From the NCBI RefSeq assembly GCF_963583255.1, contig NC_084817.1, positions 8,562,121-8,626,120 of the forward strand: 64,000 bases of DNA, read 5' to 3'. The notes below the pieces were generated by a model. It did not search any database. It saw only the letters and a program-made list of their open reading frames with translations, and was not told the origin of the DNA. The stretch's first letter is position 1. Each line of letters opens with the position of its first letter. The translations under genes and the position numbers were made by a program. Shown one piece after another: positions 30,816 to 41,809 of the stretch. This stretch comes from Pyrus communis. Taxonomy: Eukaryota; Streptophyta; Magnoliopsida; Rosales; Rosaceae.

Positions 30816-32241
30816 GGGAACTTTAACGGAAAGCTCATGCTACTGTTTACTTTAACGAAAAACCATATTTTTACATTAAAAAGTCAATCCTGGTACTATT
30901 CACTTTATCCTTTATTTTGTGTTTATCGTTAAAACTTAGAGTTTTCAAACCCTTTTCATTAGTTTTCCTAAATGATAAATCATTGAATGCGTTGTCAAGA
31001 TCCAACGGTCACATATGTCAGTCGATAATATACACATTGGTGCTTATTAAAATATTATACAACTTCATTTATCAAGAAATATTCACCGCAATAAAAACTG
31101 ACAACGCCCGAGAGGATTATTTTGAGGAGTGAGGTAGGACATCCACTACTACAAAACACACAACGTCCCATTAATAGCAAGCATTACATTGTTGCATTTT
31201 TTTTTTTTGTACAAGTGCTATTGAATAGACGTCATCTAGTTTGTAAGAGTTTATTTGATATCCTATTTGAATATTTTTTATCATTTCTCAAAACATTTCT
31301 TGAGAACTTTTCTTGAAAATAATTTTTTTTAAAACTCAAAATTTTACTTGGTATGCGATTTAAAAATTCTAAATTTTACAACTTAAACTGGACAAAGAGA
31401 TCCAAAAATAGAGGGGTTGAGGGAGGAAGAAGAGAGAGGAGGAAAAAAAGTAAGACATGATTGGAGGAAAGAGAAGGAAAAGAGAGGATCGGAGGAGATA
31501 TAGATGAAGATGAGTGAAAGAAAGAATCGAGAGAAAAAAGAGAGCAGATTGGAAGAGAGGCGAAAAAGGTTAAAAAAAAAAAGAAGAGAAGGCGGAGAGA
31601 GAAAGAAGAAAAGAGAGAGATAGATTTGGAGTAAGAGGGGAGGAAGGAGAGAAAAGAAATGATGTGTTTAAGCTTAAAAACTCTAAAAACTTACTTTTTG
31701 TATTTTTGGAGAATAAACTATAATTTTGAGTTAGTCTTAAATTCAGTTTTTGAAAATAGTCATACCAAACAAGTTTTTAAGGCCTAAAACTTGAAAATTG
31801 TTTTTGAGTTTAAAATGTTGTATTCAAGTAGAGTACCAAATAGACCTTAAATATTTTGTGCTATTTAAACGAAACACGTAGTGACACTAGAGCTAGATGT
31901 AACATAGTTGCTTATGGTTTGTAATTGAGCAACTTTACAAATTTTTTTTTATACTCTCGTGTATGTCAGACACCGAATAAATGGAGTGTCATATATGTTG
32001 TGAATTGAATTCATCGACCACAAATGTCAATAGGACATAACATACATTGTTGGATAGTAAAAATTTCTGCAAAAGATAAAAAAAATAAGAAAAACTAATG
32101 AAAATGGCTTGAAAATTTTGAATTTTAATGATAAGGACAAAATTAAGGGTAAAGTGAATAGTACCAGGTTTAACTTTTTAGTGTAAAAATATGATTTTTC
32201 GTTAAAGTAAACTGTACCATGGGCTTTTCGTTAAAACTCCC
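30816..32241. mobile_element. Transposon-like element with long (about 160-bp) inverted ends
   Basis: 30816-30980 (gggaactttaacggaaagct...) matches the complement of 32085-32241 over its full length with moderate divergence. This includes 'actttttaatgtaaaaatatg' and 'aagtgaatagtacc' blocks. The interior holds a strongly purine-rich tract (31400-31650). It has no transposase. The superfamily is undetermined because I could not fix a target duplication. Confidence 0.75.
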
Positions 32242-32425
32242 AAAAAAATATGGATGTGGTCCAATTTTGATTTTCGAATGAAGAGTATGTACAATATGGA
32301 AGGGTCTCACCGGATCGGGGTTTTTGTCTCTTTCTCCCCTATCTGAAAATTTTGATAGTTTAACACATCGTACGTTTTTTGATCTGTGAGTTGACTATAG
32401 ATAGATTAATTAAAGCATATGGTTG

Positions 32426-33393
32426 TATTTGGGCCCAAAATATTGGTGTGGGCTGAGTTAGGAGTTGTTCTCGGTCCGGCAGTATGGTTCTAGAATTATC
32501 GTGAATTCTAATGGGCTGTTCAATTAAGATTGGCCGAGTCCTCGTATGAGGCGAACTGGTGGAAAGTTGAATCCTAACATAACAAGGAGTCTCAATAGGA
32601 CGAGGATGCTGAGATGTGAGAAATGAATGTGGCCAGATAAAGAGTTTGGTTAAAAGTCCTAATGGAGGAAGGATTAGTCGAGACTTGGTTGGATTAGGAT
32701 AAAGAATCCTAATCCGAGTATAGTTCTGGTTTGGCCGTGGCGAGATTGGCTGCAATAAATAAGATGGGGGTGCGTCATTCTAACCCTCTCCAATTCAACA
32801 CACAAAACTACCTTGCGCAAACTCTCGCTCTACGCGAAACCTCTCAACAACCTTGAGATTTTTTCTGCCAACACATCTTCAGTTTGGATAAACAGCACTG
32901 TGAAGGAAACCGATGAATATCTTCCATTTGGATAAACAACACTGTTACCGTAGAATCAGCCGACCACGGAGCACCTTCAGTTTGGATAAACAACACTGCG
33001 TCGAGGCTGACTGGTTATCTATCCAAGTCTTGGTCGAGAAGGATTTTCGAATCCTTATTGGCAGAGGTCATCTCATTAGCCTTCTCGGCGAAGTGAGGTG
33101 TTATAGGTTACTACATTCGGCACATTGAAAACCGAATTTGATATTGAACTTCGCAGAACTAGCAGCCTTGTCTTCAGGCTCCATAACCGGAAGGCCGAGA
33201 TGTCTTCCTTCCTCAGCTGCAGTCGCAAGATCAAGAAGTCAGCAGCTCACCCAACGCCACATCAACATATTTTACTCCCTGGCCGAACTCGGCCGACGAG
33301 TTGGCACGCCCTGCACACAATCGAATGACGTAGTTAACTTATTAATTACTCGGCTTGCGCGCCACATAGGTTTGATAGTTTTTAGGGTCAATA
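32426..33393 (+). mobile_element. Old solo LTR of the Tat-type Gypsy family
   Basis: It is clearly related to the LTRs at 2810, 47804 and 60581 (start ..TTTGGGCCCAAAAT, end TTTAGGGTCAATA, 'cagtttggataaacaacact' repeats) but more diverged. GGTTG flanks both sides (32421-32425 and 33394-33398). Both terminal dinucleotides are mutated: TG to TA at the start and CA to TA at the end. Confidence 0.85.
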
Positions 33394-33913
33394 GGTTGAA
33401 AGATCCGTTATTTATGTTTTAAAAAACGATAATGTCTATTTTAAAAGAAAGGAGTAGACTAAGCCTTATAATAGACTAGTTATAATAATATAGTTCAAAT
33501 TCATCTTTGATGACAATTGAACTTAGAATCTCTCACTTACAAATGAAAAGAAAATCAGGGGTGGATGCATTAAGGGGCAAGGAGGGTCAACTGGCCCTCC
33601 AAACTCTGGTGAATCTAACTTGGATGCTGTCCTTTTGAAAGTTAGAATTACCCTTCGCTCATTCGACAAAATCGGCAATTTATCGGCCAAAACAGAATTC
33701 AAAGTCTGAAAGTCGGAAAAGATTTCCCATGTATTTCACTGAAGTAGCCGTCAATTACTGGGTTGCAGTCTCGCAGGGTATGAGGCCTTGTGAGATTCAC
33801 AGAGGACAACCTGAAACCCTATTTTTCTATTTTATGAACGACGTCGTCTTGTACTATTTTGATATGTGGCATAATATGCTTAATCTAGAATCCTATCAGC
33901 ACAATGAGTGTGA

Positions 33914-33916
<3 letters not shown>

Positions 33917-33956
<40 letters not shown>
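33917..33956. repeat. (CT)n microsatellite
   Basis: Twenty uninterrupted CT dinucleotides lie inside the hAT remnant. Confidence 0.95.
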
Positions 33957-33957
<1 letters not shown>

Positions 33958-34214
33958 ACAAATACTAATTTCTTTAATTGTTAAGTGAATAACAATGAAT
34001 ATATGTGGAAAGAATAACAATAAATAATAATATTCATCCTTTTTGTAATTATATCAACAAATAATATAAACTATATGTGTTTTTAGTTGCTAGACTTTAT
34101 GCTTTGTAGCTCCATTTCAATTTGTGTTGATAAATTGATGAAAGTTTTTATTTAGATTATTGAATGAGTTGCGTTTTGTCTGAGGTGTTGGTTTGTATGA
34201 GTTTATAATCATGT

Positions 34215-34449
34215 GTATTTGCTAATTACATTGGCTTTGGTTATATATGTTGCTACTGCTTCAGCTTTTAGCGGAGAAAGCCCTTTTTAATGAATATTGT
34301 GAAGAGTCCATTGCATTATCGAATAAGTGATCAATAGTTGAATGATAGCATGGTGTTCATATCAAAAGCAATGTTTTTTCTTCCATTGATAATGAAGCTA
34401 TAATGCAGCACTTTCATAGTATAAAAATGCGCCCTGGACAACTGTAACC
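34215..34449 (+). pseudogene. hAT transposase C-terminus (ZMYM1-like), broken
   Basis: At about 34255 the frame reads VATASAFSGE, close to the ATASAERAFS motif of the hAT dimerisation domain. In another frame 34365-34449 reads SSIDNEAIMQHFHSIKMRPGQL followed by a stop, which is the usual end of plant ZMYM1-like hAT transposases. Frameshifts and stops lie between them. The catalytic part is not seen. Confidence 0.7.
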
Positions 34450-34888
34450 TGTATTGTTATATGTTGTATAAATTACGAATGATGGAAACATGGTTTAATT
34501 TTTGAGGTTATATGTCTAGGAAATATTTGTGAATTTTTACATGCAACCCTCCAAATATTTTTTCCTAAATCCGCCACTAGAAAGAATATGACGAAACCAT
34601 AGTACTTAGTGGCGTAGGCAAGCAATATATTGAATGTACATAATAGCAATGTACATGAGCTTTCAATAGGCATGACGACGCGTGCTTACAATAAAATTTC
34701 ATTTTGGACTCTTCCATTATGCTCATATTAGAAGCTTGATTATGTATGTATTATTTATTTAGTGTGTAAAGAAACTTCATGATGAACTTCTAAAGATGGA
34801 TAATGGTCTTTTTTGGCGGGCGGGGTTGGGGGGGGGGGGGGAGAGGAGGGAGGAGGGAGAAACCTAAACTCTAATGGTCGTCTGTATT

Positions 34889-37600
34889 TAGGCAATCATG
34901 CTACGTACCATCCAACAAATGCTTTTGAGAGAGGCTCAACGCCGTCTCAACCCTCCGATGATGGAAGTGGTGAAAAAGGAGATAATCAAACTCCTTGATT
35001 GTGGAGTGATTTACCCCATCTCCGATAGCCGTTGGGTTTCACCTATCCAATGTGTTCCCAAGAAATCTGGAGTGACGGTTGTGGAGAATGCGGAGAATGA
35101 GCTTGTGCCCACCTGAATCCAAACCGGTTGGCGTGTATGCATTGATTATAGGAAGATAAACGCCACCACAAGGAAGGACCACTTCCCATTGCCGTTCCTA
35201 GATCAAATGCTTGAGAGGTTAGTGGGTCATTCATTTTATTGTTTTCTTGATGGATATTCTGGTTATAATGAAATTGTTATTGCCCCGGATGATCAAGAAA
35301 AGACCACTTTTACTTGTCCCTTTGGAACGTTTGCATATTGACGCATGCCATTCGGTTTGTGCAATGCTCCTGCCACGTTTCAAAGGTGTGTGGTTAGCAT
35401 ATTTTCTGATTATGTTGAGAGGATTATTGAGATATTCATGGATGACTTTAGTGTGTTTGGTGATTCCTTTGATCATTGTTTGGCGAATCTCACTTTAATC
35501 TTGAAACGTTGTGTTGAAACAAACCTTGTGTTAAATTGGGAGAAATGCCACTTTATGGTTAAACAAGGTATTGTTTTGGGTCATATAATATCTGAAAAAG
35601 TAATTGAAGTTGATAAGTCTAAAATAGATCTTGTACGCTACTTACCCTCTCCTACTTCGGTGAGAGAGGTTCGTTCTTTTCTTGGTCATGCAGGATTCTA
35701 TCGACGATTTATCAAGGACTTTTCCAAGATTGCACAACCCCTATGCCGTCTCCTTCAAAAGGAAGTATCTTTCGAGTTCAACGAGGCGTGTGAGAAAGCA
35801 TTCAACCATCTCAATGACCTCCTCACCACGGCACCAATCATCACTCCACCAGATTGGTCCATTCCCTTTGAATTGATGTGTGATGCATCGGATTATGCCC
35901 TTGGAGCTGTTTTGGGCCAAAGGAAAAACAAACAGCCACATGTTATTTATTATGCTTCACGCACTTTAAATGATGCTCAATTGAATTATTCTACAACCGA
36001 AAAAGAACTTTTGGCGGTTGTATTTGCATTAGATAAGTTTAGATCATATCTAATTGGTACTAAAGTAATTGTTTTCACTGACCATGCAGCCTTGAAGTAT
36101 CTTCTCACCAAAAAGGAGGCCAAACCAAGGCTCATTCATTGGATGCTCCTACTTCAAGAATTCGACATTGAAATTAGGGACAAGAAGGGATGTGAAAACG
36201 TGGTGGCTGACCACCTAAGTCGAATGGTGCGTGAAGAAGAGGCCCTTCCCATTTCAGAAACGTTTCCGGATGAACAACTTCTGTCCGTTGAGGTAAGTAC
36301 CCCTTGGTATGCCGATTTGGTTAATTTTTTGGTGTCTAAGCAAGTTCCTAACACCTTAAGCAAGGCCCAACGTGATAAACTAAAAAAGGATGCACGTTTT
36401 TATGTTTGGGACGACCCTTATTTGTGGAAAATCTGCCCGGATCAGATTGTGCGTCGTTGTGTTCATGAATTTGAGTTTAATTCCATTTTGAGTTTTTGCC
36501 ATACATATGCATGTGGTGGACACTTTGGCACACAACGCACATCGTGTAAGGTTCTTGAAAGTGGTTTTTATTGGCCTACATTGTTTAGAGATGCTAGGGC
36601 TTTTTGCTTAACATGTGATCGTTGTCAAAGGACAGGAAGTTTAGGACAAAGAGACCAAATGCCACAAACCCCAATCCTTGTTGTTGAAATCTTTGATGTT
36701 TGGGGTATTGATTTTATGGGTCTTTTCCCTATCTCTTTTGGTTTTACTTACATATTACTTGCAGTTGATTATGTGTCAAAGTGGGTGGAAGCTAAAGCCA
36801 CCCGAACTAACGATAGAGTTGTTGCAGATTTTGTCAAATCTAACATTTTCTCTAGATTTGGGATGCCTAGAGTGCTAATAAGCGATGGTGGGTCTCATTT
36901 TTGCAACCGCACCATTGAGGCGTTGCTCAAGAAGTACAACGTGATGCATAAGGTTTCCACACCTTATCATCCCCAAACCAGTGGTCAATTCGAAGTTTCA
37001 AATCGAGAAATAAAGCAAATCTTGGAAAAGACCGTTGGGCCAAATAGAAAAGATTGGAGCTCGCGTTTGGAGGATGCATTGTGGGCGTATCGAACGGCTT
37101 ACAAAACGCCCATTGGTATGTCCCCATTTCGGCTAGTCTATGGCAAGCCATGCCATTTACCCATGGAGCTTGAACACAAGGCACATTGGGCGTTCAAGAT
37201 CTTCAATATGGATGTGGACACGGCTGGAACCCATCGGAAGCTACAATTGAATGAGCTCGAGGAGATTAGGCATGAGGCTTATGAGAATGCCCGGATTTAC
37301 AAAGAGAAGACCAAGGCAATCCATGACAAGATGATTAGAGGCAAAACCTTCTCAATTGGGCAGAAAGTGTTGTTATTTAATTCCCGTCTTCGGTTATTCC
37401 CTGGTAAGTTACGTTCTAAGTGGGTTGGTCCATTTGTTATCACTAATGTTTTTGTGCATGGTGCAGTCCAAATACAAAGTTTGAAAACTGGACAAGAATT
37501 CAAGGTGAATGGCCATAGGTTGAAACCCTACTATGAGAACTTTGTTGAGCATGTTGTGGAGGAGATCCCATTGCATGCCGTGAGCTCCAATGGGGAATGA
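34889..37600 (+). pseudogene. Gypsy Pol: reverse transcriptase, RNase H, integrase
   Basis: Reverse transcriptase starts inside the thumb/finger region (LLREAQRRLNPPM) and continues with VVSPIQ-type [56 protein letters not shown] and the catalytic FMDD. Two in-frame TGA codons (35114-35116 and 35339-35341) stand where relatives have Arg, as expected from CGA to TGA change. From 35345 the frame is open for 751 codons through RNase H ([14 protein letters not shown]), the HHCC zinc finger (H-x..-H..CLTCDRCQ) and the integrase core ([30 protein letters not shown]). The Glu of the D-D-E set is retained. It is dead only upstream of the active site. Confidence 0.9.
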
Positions 37601-39553
37601 GCATACCATCGTCCGGCTGCAAGACGTTAAAGCAAGCGTTTCGTGGGAGGCAACCCATGCAATCACCAAGGAGAGGATGGCATTTACACTCCATACCCAG
37701 ATTTGCGTCCCTAGCCTCTTCTCTTTGTTATTTACATTTTGCCATGCTTAGTGTGTTTAGTTGCTGTTTGTGTGTTTACTTTTGTTTGGTGTGATTTTAG
37801 GCTTGAAACATTGAGGACAATGTTTGATTTAAGTGTGGGGGGGGGGGGGGGGGGGTAACTAAGTGTTGTTGATGCAAATTCGTGGGATTTTATCACCCAT
37901 AACTTCCAATGTTGTTCCTTGCTGTTTTTAAGTGTTTTTAAGCTATTTTAGAGTGTTTTAGTGTGTGTTGACTTAAAAATCCGAAAAACCCATAAAAATT
38001 TGAAAAATTGTTTTGAAAAACCCAAAAAGAGTTGTTTTTGTGTGTTTGTTTGTGTCGTAGGTTACCTTCCAACACAATGATGAGGATTTGGTTTTTAATT
38101 GCATGATGGTTAAAGAAAGTTACAAACATGGATGGACGTTTGATATACTCTTTGGTTTATGCTTGGTTGTAGTTATAGTTTACAAATTCACATGTAATCA
38201 CAAAGGAAAATTAGTTTTTGTAACATGCTTGAAGGAATGAACTCAAACTAACGCTACATCCCTGTGAGACTTGAGCCTAAACGTTTATTTGGAGAGTAAT
38301 AATCTGTGCATCATTGTTTTCTAAAGTCGTTGCATGATCTCATTATTCATTGCTTGGTTACTACTTAGAATGCGTTTCATCACTATAGTTCCAAATGCTA
38401 GAACTCATGCCCATTTCATTCAAAGCATGTTATTGAATTGCATAACACATATTCAAGATGAAGTTGTGTAGTGACCACCATCAAAGCCAAATAGCCGTGT
38501 GCCCTTAATTCATTTTGTGTTAAGTTTAACCCCATTGAGCCGTGTTAGCCCATGTTCTTTGTTAACCCATATTATCCTCACCTAGCCTAGATTAGGACCA
38601 TCCATACCCTTGTTCTTGAAGCATAGTAAGCATGACTTAAAATGAATTCCTTTTGAGTAATGTGTTGCAGAAAATAAGTGTGGGGGAAGGATTATTGATG
38701 TGAGTTTATGTGCCATAGGCACGGCTAGAAAAAAAAAAGTTGTGAAAAAAGAAAAAAAGAAGTGAAAAAGAGTTGAAAAGAGGTGAAAAGAGTTCCAAAG
38801 TATTGGTTGTTGAAGTAAGGGTCCAAAAACAATGAATTAGGCCCTAAGAGTTGTTTGAATCGTCCCTCCATGTCTAAAAGTTGATTTCTGCATTCTAAGT
38901 GAATTCTAAGTCTTAATTTCATTACTTTGCTTGCTATTGCTTAAAGAACTTTTGTTTATCCCTATCTTTCCTTGTTAGCCAATACCCCAAGCCCCGTTAC
39001 AACCCTTGACTTCTATCTTGAGTGTTGTGCATTTCAATTTGTGGAGTTTGAATCTGGTATGAGCATATGGTGTCACTGGTTCTCGCATCTAAGTAGTAGC
39101 ATTCCATTCATGAGATCATATCTAAACATGTTTAATTACTCCAGAAATTGCTTTCTTTGTTATAACATATGTAAGTACTAGTCTTTCATGTTTACATCAA
39201 TCTTCTCACATATAACTATTGTAGGGTGTGTAGTCAGAAAATCTGAGTGAAAATTGAGTGCATAACTAGTGAGGAATTGAGGGAACTCTCTAAGGCATGT
39301 TACTACATTCAAAATGTGTTTTAATTGATTAAATGCGAGCTAGTGAATGGTGACTATGAGTAAGTATGTGCTCGAGGGGAAGGAAGACTAAAAGTTATGT
39401 GAGTAATGATCTTTGACATGTCATGTTTCATTGGAAATCCCTGAGGCAAACATTGGAAGGTTTAGGTTATGTTTTGTTTGTTTTGTTTTGTCTTGTTTAC
39501 TTTAGTTGTTTTGTTTTGCTCGAGGACTAGCAAAAGCTAAGTGTGGGGGAATT
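37601..39553 (+). other. 3' untranslated region of the Gypsy element
   Basis: No env-like frame is seen. An 18-19 base G run is at about 37837-37855. A polypurine-like motif 'aagtgtgggggaa' occurs here three times (about 37832, 38667 and 39538); only the last directly precedes the LTR. Confidence 0.6.
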
Positions 39554-41791
39554 TGATAGGAGCATATTTAGGCGACTTAGCTAGGTTATTCTTGTGCATT
39601 TGTGCTATTATTTCCTAGTTAATATCGTATTACAACTCAATTTCGTGTGTTTGTAGGTCCTATGGGTCAAAGTACCAAGAAAGTGCATTTTGGTGCAATT
39701 TGGAGCAATTTTGGACACTAGGTGGATAGCTTACATATGGGCCAACATGGATGGACGAATTTGGACTTCAAGAGGCTAGAAATGTGATAAGAAGAGGAAG
39801 GAACTAAGCTAGGGACAAAGTGGATAAGGAAAGAGCTCAAAAGAGGAAACATTATCCAAAACCTTATCTAACCTTATCCAACATTATCCAAAACATTATC
39901 CAAACCTTATCATGTCTTAATCCTAATTGCAAGGGGACCTAAATAGGTAATTCTAGAACCTATTTCTAGAAGCATCCTAGTCTAGAAGGCCCAAATCAGC
40001 CACAAAACCCATTCTTTCTAGAAACCCTAGAAAAGTGGCGCCCTAAACCTTTCTAGAAGGCTTTGCCCTGCCTTGCAAGCAAGCCCACCTTTCCCTCACA
40101 TCAGCCGCACCTTCCTAGGCCCTAATTCCCTTTGGATTCTGATTTCCAAGGCCTAATCCCTTTTGGATTTGGGTTACACAAGCCTATTATGAAACTATGT
40201 GGGCCAAAACCTCCTCCTAGGTGGATTTGATTAACCATAGCCGAACCCTAGGGCCCTAGTCCACTAAATCTGTTAAGCCTAACCCTAATCTACTTAACCC
40301 TAGGACTATATAAACTTAAATTGAGCCAAAAATTCGTACACCCCCTATGCTATACAGAAAACCCTTGTGCCGCAACCCTAATCATCCATTCTTCAACATC
40401 CCACATCTCAGCCGTACCCTTTAGACACCCTAGGGTATTCCCTATTCATTCATTCACCCTAATCCCTCTTAGCCGCAAGCACCATCACCCTAATACCTTC
40501 AATCCGTCACTTCTCCATCCATTCCAGCAACCTTCCATCTCTGCCGCAACCATCCCTCTACTCCAGCCACCATACTACACCTCCATACACCACCCACACC
40601 CCTTGCCGCACCACCATACCATCCTAACTCCCTTCCTAAACCAAAATCACATCCAAAAATCCCCTAAACCCTCTCTGCCGCAGCAAGGAGAAGAAGCAAG
40701 ATGAGCTTGACGTGCAGAAATTCAAAGTGGAATTGTTGGGCGTTTTAGGTGTAATCAATCTTTTGTTCTCTATGTTTAATTTCAATTTTGTTTCTCTTTC
40801 TGTGAACATGAGAGGCTAAATCCCTAGTTAGCTAGGGGGTGATTCAAAACCATGTTTATGTTTGCAATATAAATTGATTACCTTCAGTTGGAATTTCATG
40901 AGTTGTGGATTCAATTTGTTTAACTGCTTGATTGATAACTTATTCGTGTATGTTTATTGAGAGTGCACACTTAGTTTTCATGCATGAATATGATGCTAGA
41001 ATATAAGTGAGTTTCACCTAATAGTTACAGACTTATATTCACAAGTAGTGGAGGTCGCTTATAACCGATCGCGTTAATTGAATTCTTGGCACTAGTTTCA
41101 TGCTCATCATAGTAACGAATGCCTCGTCAGCACTTATAGTTTTCATGTTGCTTAATGATCTTTGATTGTATCTTTATTGTGCTTTTCACGTAAAGGGCTT
41201 TTGGAGAATGTTTTGAATTGTTGTATGCTCTGTCCCATCCAATTCATTAGTTTCATGATTCATCAAAAGACCAACTGAAAATCATCTTGTGTGCAAGTGT
41301 GACATGTGTGGAGAAGAACCTTCTAGCTAGCATTCCATCCATATTTTCATCAAATTCGTATTTACAATCTGTTTTATTACAATCTGTGTTCTTTGTTTTA
41401 ATTTCATCAAAACTAAATCCCCCTTTACTTTAGTGTTTCAATTTAGTTAGAAAGTGTCTTAGTTTGTGTTTCTAAGTGTTTTGATTCAATTTATCACCCA
41501 AATTCGTCCAAATTAGTGTAGGTGTTCAAAACTGCCCAGATTGTGTTTTTAAGGCAGTTTTGAGTGTTTTGGTGCTGTTTTGAGTCTTTTGGTTTGTTTT
41601 AGTGTTTTAGTGTTTAGTTTTGCATTCTTTGAGTCTAGTTTAGTGTTTTAACCTTTGTTTTACGTTTTTGAGTCAGTTTTCAATGATTTAGCAATCCCTC
41701 CTAATCCCCGGTTTAGAACGATCCCTACTTATACATATACTACAATTGTCAAAAGAGGGTTTTAATTTGTGTGCTTATATATTTCGCATCA
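39554..41791 (+). repeat. 3' LTR of the truncated Gypsy element
   Basis: It begins TGATAGGAGCATATTTAGG directly after a polypurine tract and ends near GCATCA. A TATA box (ctatataaac) is at about 40306. The 'aacgatccctacttatac...' segment near the end is typical of this LTR group. The Pro/His-rich 127-codon frame at 40321-40704 lies just after the TATA box and is probably chance. The right border is inferred from the ending and from the start of Copia sequence after it. Confidence 0.7.
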
Positions 41792-41809
41792 CCGCACTCT
41801 AAAATACCA

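Larger units (their letters stand above)
33555..34580 (+). mobile_element. Degenerate hAT transposon remnant
   Basis: It ends on the right with 'aaatccgccacta', and 'caggggtggatgc' starts it on the left; together they are imperfect inverted ends (ggcggat/ggtggat). The interior contains the tail of a hAT transposase (see next entry) and a (CT)n microsatellite. The borders are approximate. Confidence 0.55.
34885..41791 (+). mobile_element. 5'-truncated Athila/Tat-like Ty3/Gypsy element
   Basis: It contains the pol part from early reverse transcriptase (34890) to the end of integrase (37600), a 2-kb non-coding tail, a polypurine tract (39540-39550) and a 3' LTR from 39554. The 5' LTR, gag and protease are missing. 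The left break lies after a G-rich run at 34827-34860. Confidence 0.85.

Noticed and set aside
31146..31210. Possible CACTA end (CACTACTACAAAACAC)
   Set aside because: No matching right end or 3-bp duplication was found. It lies inside the long-TIR element.
40321..40704. 127-codon Pro/His/Ser-rich frame as a host gene
   Set aside because: It lies inside the 3' LTR of the Gypsy element just after its TATA box, is low complexity and has no recognisable domain.
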